Below, piece by piece: positions 1 to 10,213 of a stretch of DNA of 64,000 nucleotides. The translations under genes were made by a program, and so were the position numbers. The stretch covers positions 18,501 through 82,500 of the forward strand of contig RPFO01000961.1 of assembly GCA_009746045.1 (NCBI GenBank), read 5' to 3'. This DNA is from Mesostigma viride. Its lineage: Eukaryota > Streptophyta > Mesostigmatophyceae > Mesostigmatales > Mesostigmataceae. Position 1 is the first letter of the stretch. Each line of letters starts with the position of its first letter. The notes beneath the pieces were generated by a model. It did no database searches. It worked only from the letters and a program-made list of their open reading frames with translations, and had not been told where the DNA came from.

Positions 1-154
1 ATTGACAAGACGAGAGCGCGAGCGCGATGGCGATAGTGGCGAGACGTACCACGAAAGCAGCCAAAATAAATCGAAAGTGCTCCCTACAAAATCTAAATTC
101 TAGCAAATCGCGAAGGTTGTCAGCCGCGACGATGCAACGACCGCCATGAGTTTT

Positions 155-172
155 CCACTTCCAGATAATTTT
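155..172. repeat. LINE-A target-site duplication, left copy
   Basis: CCACTTCCAGATAATTTT here recurs exactly at 7362-7379. A T run (169-175) follows at once. It reads as the short poly(A) tail of a minus-strand retrotransposon, so this is the 3' junction of LINE-A. Confidence 0.85.
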
Positions 173-1063
173 TTTCGGGGAAATGGGTATATTTTATTAG
201 CCAATTATGGACCAAAGAGGTGAGAGGGGAAATGAGTATCAGCGAATCCTAATGAAGGTGGGCACACACACGTGTGGCGGTGACAGGTGAAAGGCTAATA
301 GGGCGCGTTATTAGACCAGGGAAGCCATTGGACCTGAGTAATGTCGCCATGAGGCATACTGGTGAATACCTGATTACGGCCCAGTAGATCATGAAAAAGC
401 TGGAGCGGGCTGGGCTTGTCGTTATTGGGCCCTGGGTCCCACACCCTGTGTTGTTCCTGAGCTAACAGCCAGTAGCGGCGCATAGCCGCATTCCATAGGT
501 ATATAAAGCGCCGGACTACGCCGCCGCGGGTATACTCCTCGCGGACCTTAAAGACGGTCTCGTTGCGTATGGTCCATATCGCGTATCACTACATTTCGCC
601 GCCTAGGACACCTTTTTTAGCGGGGAATGTGGGTCGGTCAAGTAGGGGAAAACGGTGGCAGGTCTCCGAGCGTCAGATACTTGGAAATTTCGTTACGTTC
701 GTATCGAGAGTAGATTTCTGACAATTTTCCTCGTTCGGACAGAGCCACAGTGAATATCAGCATCCGTCCAGTACCAAAGCATGGACCTAGCAGAAATTCC
801 GTCAGACATCTCGGAAGTAGCAATTTTTAGTATCGAGCGCACTTGCGCTAGTGTTCAGTACGAATTCGGCCTCCGTCAGGTCAGCAAGCGGCGTGGGAAT
901 ATACTGAACTGAACAAAACGGTGGACTGTACTAAGAAATTCGTACTCAAATTTCGTCATCGGAATCGGAGGGAAATCTTCGACCAAGGACTAGAGATTTC
1001 ATCAAATTTTCAGAACTGGCCAATTGATGCCAAATGGCGCGATTCTAGATAACAAGTGTTGCT

Positions 1064-4000
1064 TTACTGGTATCCGACGGTGCCGAACTTCGAAATTGAA
1101 TTTGTAACCCCCGCCGTATTGACGGAACCACATTCTCGCATAAATTGGGTTTCCGCGGTGGCGAAATGTAGTGATAGCATAGTAGTGCGTAGCCATATCC
1201 ATTCTGCTTGGGAAACTGAAAGCTCGGTCCCTGGTGTGCCAGCAATACCGAAAATGATGGTACGCACGCTGATTGGGAGAGTGGGTGGCGATGCCGTCCA
1301 TGCGGCCCAGATGTTAATGAGCCACGTCCAAACCCTAGGGAGATTACAATAAAGAAACCTGTGCTCAATGGTTTCACTAGGGTGCGTGCACAGGCATGAT
1401 GCATCATGACCAAAACGCTCGTGGAGCGTAGCACAGACCCCTATCGCCCTATGCATCAAAAGGTGTTGTACATCAGTGGCCCTGCGGTCCACGAGAGGGT
1501 GGTCTACCGCCAGGGTAATCATCTTAACCCAAGTGTAGCCCGGCCAATGTATTCCCCAGCGGGCTCGGCCCGGATGGGGCTGATGGTACGTATGCAACAA
1601 GATATCATAACCCCAATCTGCGGTGTACTCAAAGATACATTTGCTGGTTCTGATGTCCCCCTTGGTTAAGACCCATCCAAATTCAACCGGGTCCAGATGT
1701 AGTAGATCGAGCCGTGTGTTGCCCACGTGTAGCCATGTAGTGCTCTCAACCGGGGATAATGGGTCCGGCTGGATCATGCAAGATCTTGGCACAGACCATG
1801 GGACTACGCGTATGCGGTGACACTGGGAAGCTGGCGTGTACGCATATAAGGTGGATAGTTGATACAGACACCCATTGTGGCCAGAAATAGCGTCCAGCAG
1901 CTGTAGTTGGAGCCCCTCATGTGGCAGAACCGTCACGACTAAACCCTTGCACGCAGGCGTGACTCCGTCGGCGTAGAAGCTAACCCAGTCGCCGGTTATA
2001 ATTGGCTTGCGTGGGGCAGTCATCAATGCATGCCACGCAGCTGGTATCGCACTTATAAGAGTTTGCCACGCTTGCAGGGAGGGCATGTGGGAGACCCAAG
2101 TGCTGACCTCGTCGTAGCTGAGCCGTCGATACGCAGCGCCGTGCCCCAGGTAGAGGTCCAGCACCCTGACAATCGGCGGTGACGCGCGCAGAAGGCCATC
2201 ATACGGGTTGTGTCCGTGGAGAGTGCCGAGGGGCTTGTTAGTAGCGTCTGTGATTAAGTCATTAAAAAAGAGTGGCTGCCGTGCCACCTCCTCCCTAGTA
2301 GTAGGAAAGACTAGGCGACCCGGCTTGAGCTTATTGTAACCTGTCCATATGCGCTGCCAGTACCATGGGAGTCCTTTGTACGAAATAAGGGTGCTGCCCA
2401 GTATGCCCGCCCCCAGTTGCCACGAGGTGCCACTAGCATGGGTGGAAAGAGAGGCTAGCGTTTCACGTGCAAGCATGCAGCCAGGGTGTGTGTTAACTCC
2501 CATAAAAGCGGATATCACTTGTTTAGCATACAGCGACCACAGACGCCATTGTATGTTGTGGAGCCCGAGGCCCCCGTGCACCCATGACATGAAGGACATC
2601 TCTCTGCTGATCCATCCGTGGACCGTGTGGGAGATTAAGCCTTTCTGTTTCCAGACAAAATTGCTGCCAAGGCGTTGGATGAGCTGTGTGGTGGCATCAT
2701 TGGGTGGGTGTGCTTGGCAATAATACAAGACCTTAGAGAACAACAGTTGGTTGACGATCAGGGTTCGCCCTCGTAGGCTCATGCGGTGGACGGCCCCCCA
2801 GCGCCCTGCGGTAAGGAGGACACCTGCAAGCTTGCCCACGTGGTTGGTTTCATCATACATGAAAGAACGTTGTTCAGCCAAGCGTCCCTCGGGTGTGCAG
2901 CCGATGGGACAATTGTGCAAAAGGTGGTGATCCCCCGGCTTGACCCAGGTCACAGCCAGGTTGGGGAGGGCGTAGCGTAGGGTGTTGGTTTTGCCGATAT
3001 GCAGTCCCGTGGACTTGAGCACATTGCATCGTTGTTGTGTGGCAACAGAATAGGTAGTGATATTATCCATGACAGCATGCACTTCAGGCAGAGAGATACA
3101 AACATTTGTTGTGTCATCCACATAAGCCGTTTGGAATATACCTTTACCGTTACCTGTCGGGAAGCCCCGAATGCGAGGATCGTTCTGGTGTAGCCAGTAG
3201 AGTCCTGCGTGGGCCAGGAGAAATAGAATAGGGGACATGCAATCTCCTTGTGGTAGCGATCGTGAGCTAGCGCCGGTCGCTGACTTGTGTCCGTCTATTA
3301 GTAAATACCAAGCCAGGGATTTGATCATACCCATAATGACGGTCATGAGTTGTGGGCCAAATCCTAGTGCGGTTAGAATGTGTTCTAGGTATTCCCAGCA
3401 CATACGGTCAAAGGCTTTTTCAAAATCCCAGAACAATATGAAACCCTCTATATCGTCGCGCCAGGCTTTTTCCACAATGTCCATGATGAGGGTAATGCTG
3501 TCGTTGATGTGGAGATTGGCCCTAAAGCCCACTTGCTCCGGACCAATGAGGAAGTCTAGGACGGTGTATAAGCGTCGTTGGATTATTTTACTGATGATTT
3601 TGTACGCTACCGTAAGGAGACGGATTGGGCGGTAGTTTTTCCATAGAGTCTTGTCTCCTTTTTTGTACAGTAAGATAAGCGCAGATTCAGCCCATCTGCC
3701 GCTCACCTTACCGTGCCGCCAAATTTCAAGAATACATTCGTAAAAATCTATGTGTAGAAGGGACCAGAACGTTTTCCAGAATTCAATAGGCAGACCGTCG
3801 ACCCCGGGGGCGCTACCGGTTTTGATGTGTTCCATAGCTGTGGTGGCCTCTTCCATGGAGGGGATTTGATCGAGTTCCTGCTGTTGAGCTGGTGTAAGGC
3901 GACGGGGAATGGCATGTAGGATTTTTTGCATGGCGGCAGATGAATCAGGATGGGGTTCGTTTAGAAAGAGAGTTGAGTAGTAGCGGTGACCACTCTGTAG

Positions 4001-5290
4001 TATGGAGGTGATGTCTCGGTGGCTGCCGTGTTCGTCTTGGATTTCCGTGATAGAGGAGTGAGCTTTAGGGGTAGGAATCAGAGCAAAGAACTCTTTGGTC
4101 ATTCTTTCTCCTACCTGGTGCCACCACAGATTTTCTGAGTCTAGTGCTAATGTGTGACGCTCGAAACGTAGTTTGTCGAGTTCGGTCTGAGCTCTTTGAA
4201 GTTTTGTTAGTTCCGATTGATACAGGGTAGGCTTCGCTTGGAGTTTATTCACTATGCGTTGGTAGTACCGATAGTCCTGTCCTTTCTGGCGGCGGATATT
4301 TTGTGAATACAGTTGGGAAAATTCTAGAATGTTAGCTAGGCCCTCCTGCATCCAGCTGCAGCAGTCGGTGTAGCTACCCTTGCTGGCTCTCCACGACTGC
4401 CAGCGTGTCATGATCTCAAAGTAGTACTTATCGTCCGCGAGTAGTTGTTTGTTTAAGCGGGGAATGCCGGGGCCCCGGGCGGAGTTGGTGTGATGGGCAA
4501 GGGTAACGATGAGTGGGTAGTGATCCGAAAAATTAACAGAACGGTCGACCGATGCGTAGCAAACTAGGTCCGCCCATGCGGGTGTGATGTAGATTTTATC
4601 AAGACGACGAGTAGTGCGTACATTTAAACGTGTGGCCAGCCAAGTGGGCCCGTGGTCTCGTGAGCGGATGACATCCTGTAAGTTCAGGTCCATGATCTGT
4701 TTGCTGAAGGCCGCTGTGCGTATAGGGGGGTGTTCATCCAGGTCTATATTGAAATCGCCCATCAGCACAATTTCGAAACCCTGTGAGATAAGGTCAGCGG
4801 CCATTTTGAAAAGGGAAGGGTAGAATGAGGCTTGATCCGTTGGCTCGGTTGGGGCATATACACTAATAATGTATCCCTTATTTCCTGCCCATGTAATAGA
4901 CTGCCGCGTCCAACGGCCCTGCCATCTAGCCTCCGCTGTGTCGGTAACTATAGCCCAGTCCTGGCATGTCAGCGTGGGGTTGGGAGGTTTACGGTATTGA
5001 ATGAGGGCAGTGCCCCCTTGTGTACCGCGTGCCCATGCCCAACGGTGAACTGTCCTAGGTGCAAGTGCTCTAGCAGCTCTAAGGGCTGTGCGTGTGGCAG
5101 CTTCTTGGATTTTATGTTCCTGCAGTCCTATCCAAATTTCGTGCGAGGGGCCCACGTAACGCTCGAGCAAGTTGTGCAACGCATTCGCTAACTCTCGGGT
5201 GCGGGGTATACGTTGTCCCTGCCCTGCTGTGTTTGTTCCGTATGTGTTCAGCCCCCTGACATTCCACGTTACTAGTGTGAGCTGGCTCAT
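1064..5290 (-). CDS. LINE-A ORF2: APE endonuclease-reverse transcriptase, 1408 aa
   Basis: This is the target-primed reverse transcription enzyme. It nicks target DNA with an apurinic-endonuclease-like domain and copies the element RNA from the nick. Visible APE residues are N10 (TWNVRGL), E58 (LQEHK), GDFN at 178-181, D231 (RLDKIY) and SDH at 255-257. RT landmarks are GSAPGVDGLP near 492-501, motif A D622 (FWDFEKAFD), SLPQGD near 678-683 and YVDD at 723-726. Near the C terminus a Cys/His cluster (CLCTHPSETIEHRFLYC) resembles the zinc-binding tail of many LINE RTs. The ATG lies two bases after the ORF1 stop (TAG CC ATG on the minus strand), so translation probably depends on termination-reinitiation. 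No frameshift or stop interrupts the ORF. Confidence 0.93.
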   Translation of the reverse strand: MSQLTLVTWNVRGLNTYGTNTAGQGQRIPRTRELANALHNLLERYVGPSHEIWIGLQEHKIQEAATRTALRAARALAPRTVHRWAWARGTQGGTALIQYRKPPNPTLTCQDWAIVTDTAEARWQGRWTRQSITWAGNKGYIISVYAPTEPTDQASFYPSLFKMAADLISQGFEIVLMGDFNIDLDEHPPIRTAAFSKQIMDLNLQDVIRSRDHGPTWLATRLNVRTTRRLDKIYITPAWADLVCYASVDRSVNFSDHYPLIVTLAHHTNSARGPGIPRLNKQLLADDKYYFEIMTRWQSWRASKGSYTDCCSWMQEGLANILEFSQLYSQNIRRQKGQDYRYYQRIVNKLQAKPTLYQSELTKLQRAQTELDKLRFERHTLALDSENLWWHQVGERMTKEFFALIPTPKAHSSITEIQDEHGSHRDITSILQSGHRYYSTLFLNEPHPDSSAAMQKILHAIPRRLTPAQQQELDQIPSMEEATTAMEHIKTGSAPGVDGLPIEFWKTFWSLLHIDFYECILEIWRHGKVSGRWAESALILLYKKGDKTLWKNYRPIRLLTVAYKIISKIIQRRLYTVLDFLIGPEQVGFRANLHINDSITLIMDIVEKAWRDDIEGFILFWDFEKAFDRMCWEYLEHILTALGFGPQLMTVIMGMIKSLAWYLLIDGHKSATGASSRSLPQGDCMSPILFLLAHAGLYWLHQNDPRIRGFPTGNGKGIFQTAYVDDTTNVCISLPEVHAVMDNITTYSVATQQRCNVLKSTGLHIGKTNTLRYALPNLAVTWVKPGDHHLLHNCPIGCTPEGRLAEQRSFMYDETNHVGKLAGVLLTAGRWGAVHRMSLRGRTLIVNQLLFSKVLYYCQAHPPNDATTQLIQRLGSNFVWKQKGLISHTVHGWISREMSFMSWVHGGLGLHNIQWRLWSLYAKQVISAFMGVNTHPGCMLARETLASLSTHASGTSWQLGAGILGSTLISYKGLPWYWQRIWTGYNKLKPGRLVFPTTREEVARQPLFFNDLITDATNKPLGTLHGHNPYDGLLRASPPIVRVLDLYLGHGAAYRRLSYDEVSTWVSHMPSLQAWQTLISAIPAAWHALMTAPRKPIITGDWVSFYADGVTPACKGLVVTVLPHEGLQLQLLDAISGHNGCLYQLSTLYAYTPASQCHRIRVVPWSVPRSCMIQPDPLSPVESTTWLHVGNTRLDLLHLDPVEFGWVLTKGDIRTSKCIFEYTADWGYDILLHTYHQPHPGRARWGIHWPGYTWVKMITLAVDHPLVDRRATDVQHLLMHRAIGVCATLHERFGHDASCLCTHPSETIEHRFLYCNLPRVWTWLINIWAAWTASPPTLPISVRTIIFGIAGTPGTELSVSQAEWIWLRTTMLSLHFATAETQFMRECGSVNTAGVTNSISKFGTVGYQ

Positions 5291-5292
5291 GG

Positions 5293-6948
5293 CTATGATA
5301 TAGGGAAGAGGGGGGACAAGGGCAGGAGCATGCGTACCTGGCTGGCGTCGGGGTGAGGGCGCTTGCCTTTTGATGCCGCGCCCACTGTCGCAGAGGTGCC
5401 GAGTTCCGCATCAGTGAGGTCGAGGTCGGTGGGCAGGCTGTCCGAGTCCTGGACTGCTTCCCGCATGCCCCTGGGAGCGTGGTCGCTGGTGGGTGGGGCT
5501 GAGGCTGAAGGCGTTGGCGCGCCCGTCGAGGGGCGGGTCAGGGACCTGAACCGGTCGATGTCGATGCCGGACACGGCCAGCGCTTTGGCCAGTTGCACCG
5601 GGGCCCAGCGGCAGCCGGTAAGGGGCAGCGCGTCACCCTTCTTGTGAGTGGTCGTGCAGGGGATAATGATCTGGATGGTGTGCCATCTGATGGCAGCAGT
5701 GGGCTCGATGGCCCGCGCACGCAGGGACGTGGTGGTGCTGTCTACCGTCACGATCGCGCTCATGCCCATGTCTCGCAGCCTCGTGGTGGCGTTCGCAAAC
5801 ATGTCTAACGGCATGGCGGGGCCGCGTCTGACGACAGCCCCCGTGGGTGACCATCTGGGAAGATATGGTTCCTGTGCCTCATTGAGAGGGCACAGGACGG
5901 TCTCCTGTTCCGCCGGGTAGGAAATCAGCATGGTCAGTTCCAAACCAAGCTGGGCGGTGCGCGGAATCTCCAATGCAGCGACAGCGTCCCATGGGGCCAG
6001 GGCGGTGAGAAGCCATGCCGTGATTGTCTTGGCGCGGTCACTGGCGAGGGTGCGATTGTCGCCTAAGGAGGCTGTACCGGTGGCGTCTGCGTACCGCTTC
6101 TGTTTGGCGCTGGCTGCGCGAGAGCGCTCTGGGCATTCTTTGCTGATGTGTTCCCTCGTGGCAAAGCAGCTGACGCAGACGGGATCCTCGTAATTCACTT
6201 GAGTGGTGATGAAGTTAATACCCCTGGCATTGGCGTACTTTTGAGGTACTGTGATGATGTCGGGGATGCAGCGGGGGGCGTTGCCTGAGTAGCCGCCTGG
6301 CATGCCAATGATGTGGTCAGCCCCCTTGTCCTCGACTCCCATGGCCGGGTCGAAGTGGGGGGTATAACCCATGACCGCTGTTTGTACGCGCCGTCGGTCG
6401 TCGCCTGCAGTCCTTTGCAGGGGTGTGTCGGTATCTTCTATGATTACAATGTTGGAGGCAGTCCCCCACGTCTCGACGACGAGTCGAAGCATGTGCTCGT
6501 GCCGGTAGAGCGCTGAAACGTTGTTTAAGGTTAAGGTGTATGCCGACGGTAGGTCTGCTGGCGTGAAGCGACGGAGTCGGAGTGCCTTGCCCGCCACCGT
6601 GACGAACGCCTCGTTCTTCCCCGCTTCCGTGTGCTTGGTAAGTGCTGCTGTGGCATCCTCTGCTGTAGAAAATTTGACGTGAATGTTAGGTTGATTCTTG
6701 ACCCCCCCGCAGATGACGCCCCCTATTTGGCTCATGGTCTGCTCGACGGTGCGTCGATCAGGACCGGATACATCGCGGCCGTGGATGAGGACTACCAGGA
6801 GTCTCTGCTGCATGGATTTTGCGAGTTCATCCATGGCTGGGCTCCATCTGACCCGTCCGGATACTTTGTCAGCAGTCGTCGGATCTATGTAGGTCCCCAT
6901 GGCGTGGTGAGATTGGACCTGCGAAAGGTGAAAGACACGGCACAACAT
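5293..6948 (-). CDS. LINE-A ORF1: RNA-binding gag-like protein, 551 aa
   Basis: This is the nucleic-acid-binding partner of ORF2 and is expected to coat the element RNA. Residues about 48-130 look like an RRM-type alpha/beta segment (LLVVLIHG, then IHVKFSTAEDATAAL). A zinc knuckle follows at C258, C261, H267 and C272. Its spacing is C-x2-C-x5-H-x4-C, one residue longer than the usual CCHC knuckle. The C-terminal half is rich in Ala, Pro and Ser and is probably disordered. The start at 6948 gives the longest ORF; an in-frame Met at residue 17 is an alternative. The stop is two bases before the ORF2 ATG. Confidence 0.85.
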   Translation of the reverse strand: MLCRVFHLSQVQSHHAMGTYIDPTTADKVSGRVRWSPAMDELAKSMQQRLLVVLIHGRDVSGPDRRTVEQTMSQIGGVICGGVKNQPNIHVKFSTAEDATAALTKHTEAGKNEAFVTVAGKALRLRRFTPADLPSAYTLTLNNVSALYRHEHMLRLVVETWGTASNIVIIEDTDTPLQRTAGDDRRRVQTAVMGYTPHFDPAMGVEDKGADHIIGMPGGYSGNAPRCIPDIITVPQKYANARGINFITTQVNYEDPVCVSCFATREHISKECPERSRAASAKQKRYADATGTASLGDNRTLASDRAKTITAWLLTALAPWDAVAALEIPRTAQLGLELTMLISYPAEQETVLCPLNEAQEPYLPRWSPTGAVVRRGPAMPLDMFANATTRLRDMGMSAIVTVDSTTTSLRARAIEPTAAIRWHTIQIIIPCTTTHKKGDALPLTGCRWAPVQLAKALAVSGIDIDRFRSLTRPSTGAPTPSASAPPTSDHAPRGMREAVQDSDSLPTDLDLTDAELGTSATVGAASKGKRPHPDASQVRMLLPLSPLFPIS

Positions 6949-7361
6949 GCACAGGGCGTGGGCGTGAGATAGTCATTAAAAGAGAGACCTACTGTGCAGT
7001 GTGCTGTGAGCAGAACCAAAGCGATTGGAAAGGCTGCATTACACCCACGTTTGGGTAATGGCAGCAGGTATTGAGAAAAGTCGTTATGGAGGTGTCTTGG
7101 TGATAGCGGATCACCTAGTGTGGCGATAACTATTCCATAGTCATTGCGCCTGTGAAAGGGTAACCGAGGGTACAGGAGGTCACGCTCCGAGGAGACTACT
7201 CGCCCACCCAGGTGGAGGGGCCCAGGCCTAGTCCATCCTGCAGATGGGTTTTCGAATCCGAGCCGTGGCTCACTGACCGAATGCCATAATGGGGTAGCCG
7301 TCACGAGAAACAGTGAGGCGAGGGGCGGACTTACGAATTTCGTAAGGCCTGCTCCTTCTAC

Positions 7362-7379
7362 CCACTTCCAGATAATTTT
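7362..7379. repeat. LINE-A target-site duplication, right copy
   Basis: Exact second copy of the 18-bp sequence at 155-172, marking the 5' junction of LINE-A. It sits in a near-perfect palindrome, CCAGATAAT-TTT-ATTATCTGG (7368-7388), so the original target could form a hairpin. Confidence 0.85.
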
Positions 7380-7388
7380 ATTATCTGG

Positions 7389-7854
7389 CATGGGAGACAG
7401 GTATCTGCAAAGCTTCAACCAGTGTCAGCTACCTGCAGTGCCTGCTTACATATTTCGGTGGTTCGCTGGTACTTTGATACGGGCTGAGTAGCACTTCATC
7501 TCTGAGTGTCAACATGCCAGTTGGCTGATCAGCCTTGTTCCTAGTGGAAATGTGTGGGTGGTTCCGCTTACAGCACTGTAAGCGGAATGTGTTGTCATCT
7601 TTGCGCCTGAGCCAAAACCTGACAGGATGCTGCCCGTAATAAGCCGTTAGGACGCTGGCCCGTTTGGCCCGCGTGGCTGTCATTTGTCAACCGCAAATGT
7701 CAAAAGCATCTTTTACATGACAAAAGCATAAGAACGGTATATTCTGCACGGTCAGCAACGCGTGATGCTCATACTATAATCGTGACGGTTGTTGAGCCAC
7801 GTGCTCCATGGCTGGAAGCATTCCTACTACTAGCCTCCTCCAGTGCTCCTCCTA

Positions 7855-7855
<1 letters not shown>
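7389..7855. other. No gene seen
   Basis: Unique-looking sequence without a convincing ORF or repeat. Open frames here are under 90 codons and resemble no family I know. Confidence 0.5.

Positions 7856-7886
<31 letters not shown>
7856..7886 (+). repeat. (TTG)10 microsatellite
   Basis: About ten TTG/GTT units. They form the outer part of the left arm of the hairpin at 7874-8047; the right arm ends in the complementary CAACAACAACAA. Confidence 0.9.
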
Positions 7887-7887
<1 letters not shown>

Positions 7888-8047
7888 GTCCCACGCCGCA
7901 CATGGGCAGCAGAGAATCTATAGTGTCCTCCTATGTACTGCTGCTCTGGTGCCCCGATAGTACCACCGATACTAAATATATCCGGCCCTCGGCCACTATA
8001 GATTCTGTGCTGCGCATGTGCGGCGTGGGACACAACAACAACAATTA
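7874..8047. repeat. Foldback hairpin with microsatellite-tipped arms
   Basis: The left arm (7874-7925) and right arm (7994-8047) are inverted repeats of about 52 bp with two or three mismatches. Each contains GTGTCCCACGCCGCACATG or its complement, then a CTATAGATTCT segment. The spacer is about 68 bp. The arms start in complementary (TTG)n and (CAA)n tracts. This is a small foldback element or a hairpin grown from a trinucleotide repeat. Open frames across it, including a poly-Gln frame, are by-products. Confidence 0.8.
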
Positions 8048-8697
8048 CTGCTGCTCATGTGCGCTTGGGATGATCCAACTGACTACTGACTTCTGTACAC
8101 CACCTGGAGTGTGTGGCTCTCCACTCTCCACAGCCGTAACTCCCGTAAGCCGGTTACGGGAAGTCGCGCAGTGGCAGACCAAATCAAACGTTTGGCAAAC
8201 GTTGTCGGTCACATGCATGTTCGATTAAAAGACCAAGCCATTGGGTTCATGCTAGCCAATTAAAATTGTTATTTGGTATAAGTACTGTAGAACGGCTCCG
8301 TCCGTTATAATTTCAGTGAACAGTTTAGTGAAAGCTGTCGTAAATTTTTTTATTCTGGAAAACAAAATAACGGGTTTAATTACTCTTTACTCTCGGGTTT
8401 ACGTCTTGGAAAACTCTCAGTAATATATAATTAACCCCATTACATGCAAAGCAATATATGCCGATTGTAACGTACAGTAGTACTGCCAACCAAAGGCGAT
8501 GTCGCTCGGTCTATGCCTGGGCTAGTCCCCTCGATATCTCTCATGATTACCTGGCGGTGATAATAATACAAGCAAGCCCCGGCCTCTAGCCTAGTCAAGT
8601 CATCACGCGGCTTTCATCGCGGTGAATCGGATGGCTGATGGCATGCGCATGCGCGAGCCGGCCATGCCGGCAGTATAGCATGTTTTGTACCTCCGTG
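8048..8697. other. AT-rich stretch, no gene seen
   Basis: Contains CCGTAAGCCGGTTACGG at about 8143-8160, a short dyad, and otherwise nothing recognisable on either strand. Confidence 0.45.
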
Positions 8698-8742
8698 AAT
8701 TAATTAATTAATTAATTAATTAATTAATTAATTAATTAATTA
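8698..8742. repeat. (AATT)11 microsatellite
   Basis: About eleven perfect AATT units (45 bp). Each holds a TTAA, the target of the DNA-element family found nearby, yet none has inserted here. Confidence 0.95.
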
Positions 8743-9099
8743 GACTCGTGCTCCCGTTGGGGAGTCACGGAGCATTAACCCCGATGGATGGATGGCCGGG
8801 TGGGTGCAAACAGTCCTACCGGCCGGTCTAAGCTATCCACATCCGATCAGCTACCTACGACATCTATCTAACAGCATTACTAACAACAACATCTATCTAC
8901 TGATACAGCATCACTGACGTGGCCCTAGGGGAGCTGTCTGGCGTGCCGTGCCTCCCATGGGCTTGCACACGCGGGCGCGTCCCCACAGGGGGGGGCTCAT
9001 CATTGTCCTCTATGACCTGGGCCCACTTGGCCTTGTCCATCATCATCTTCTTCCAAATCACGGAGAGCCCAGCCAGGGCGACACATTCTGACCTGGCCT

Positions 9100-9330
9100 G
9101 GCCCCGAGGGCATTCCCAAAAGGGTAGGGAAACCTGTCACGATCTACGTCCAGATGTTGCTGGACGACCTAGTGGTCCCAGCCCAGTTTGAGCACCGCAT
9201 CCACTCTCTCTCCCGTCTTTGGACTGCCATGCAGGACAAGACGCGGTGGAAGAGGATTGTCAAGGCGCACACGCCCGACCCTGTGGGCAAGCCCCCTCCC
9301 CCCAAGCGGAGGCGGCGTTTTGATGAGTAG
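9100..9330 (+). pseudogene. LINE ORF2 C-terminal remnant
   Basis: Plus-strand frame ending in TAG at 9328-9330. It encodes a typical LINE ORF2 tail: GIPKRVGKPVTIYVQMLLDD, a RIHSLSRLWTAMQDK segment and a basic end KPPPPKRRRRFDE. Upstream the frame breaks after about 70 codons, so only the tail remains. The following 3' sequence (AGGATTTTCTAGACTAGATA, 9341-9360) recurs after the relic at about 18.88 kb, so both relics belong to one LINE subfamily. Confidence 0.65.
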
Positions 9331-10194
9331 TCGGTGTAGCTAGGATTTTCTAGACTAGATAGCTTAGAGTTAGGATAGTTCGATTACGCGGCTTCCTCCA
9401 CCCCATCAATCATGGAATATGTGCTACATGATCTCCCAACGGAGGCATGTTATAATTTAATTTAATTTAATTTAACATCACTTGTAATTCATTTCCACGA
9501 TGCTAAATTATGATTGCCTTTTACAACACATTTTTCAGGCACAGTCGGTGGTCTGGAGACGGCACAGGGAGAAAACTTGTGCTAGGGAAACCCAAACGCC
9601 ATGCCCGATGTTAAAACATACCATGGAGTTGCCTCAGCAGACATGGTCAGATCCCTTCTTGACAACAGATTTTGCAAACTACCTCAGCAAGAAAAACCCG
9701 ATGATTGAAGAATCTCTGTGACTAGCGTCATTACAACAACTGAAATGTTTTTTGCCTCTGCTAGCTTGACAAAGTCGTCTTGACTCCTCACAATGCGGAA
9801 TCTGCATGCATATGGATGAAACAATACTACTAAAAAAGTGCCAATATCTGCAAAGGTGCACTTTCATGCGGATCACTTAGCTGTGCTCATCGGGTCTTAA
9901 CATGTTCTTCAGTTACTTGCTGTAATCATCGCCAGCGATTTGCTCATCCTGTACTGAGTCTCCGCTACCAAGCAAGGTTAATGCATTGTGTAATTTGTGG
10001 ATCTTGAACTGGGCAACCCGGACCCGCACGACTACCCTAAAGACAGCCGGCAAGTGAACTGTGTCCAGCTAACAGAGCTATTCCCCTAAACATAGCCGTC
10101 TCGCCCGCAGTACCGGGATGTTCAAACTCATCCGAGTGTCATAATCACGCAACACAGTACGTAATTCACGTGGGCCGGGCCCCCTGACGTTAGA
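9331..10194. other. Non-coding stretch with short AT repeats
   Basis: Contains an (AATTT)4 tract at about 9455-9475. I see no gene. Short ORFs of 65-73 codons resemble nothing I know. Confidence 0.45.
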
Positions 10195-10213
10195 CGCCGC
10201 AAGGCCCGCACCT

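Larger units (their letters stand above)
173..7361 (-). mobile_element. LINE-A: complete APE-type non-LTR retrotransposon
   Basis: About 7.2 kb on the minus strand between 18-bp direct repeats (155-172 and 7362-7379). The order is a 5' UTR of about 410 bp (7361-6949), ORF1, ORF2, a 3' UTR of about 890 bp (1063-176) and a short poly(A). Both ORFs are open from end to end, so this is a young copy that may still be competent. ORF2 has an N-terminal APE-like endonuclease, a YVDD reverse transcriptase and a C-terminal Cys/His-rich tail, and I see no RNase H. This layout fits the L1/Tx1-like side of the LINE tree; the exact clade needs a phylogeny. Confidence 0.9.

Noticed and set aside
7782-8228. 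148-codon plus frame with Leu run and a minus frame with poly-Gln
   Set aside because: Both derive from the (TTG)n microsatellite and hairpin; no domain and no conserved flanks.
8698-8742. (AATT)n tract as an origin or integration hotspot
   Set aside because: It is a plain microsatellite. Despite its many TTAA sites no TTAA element has inserted there.
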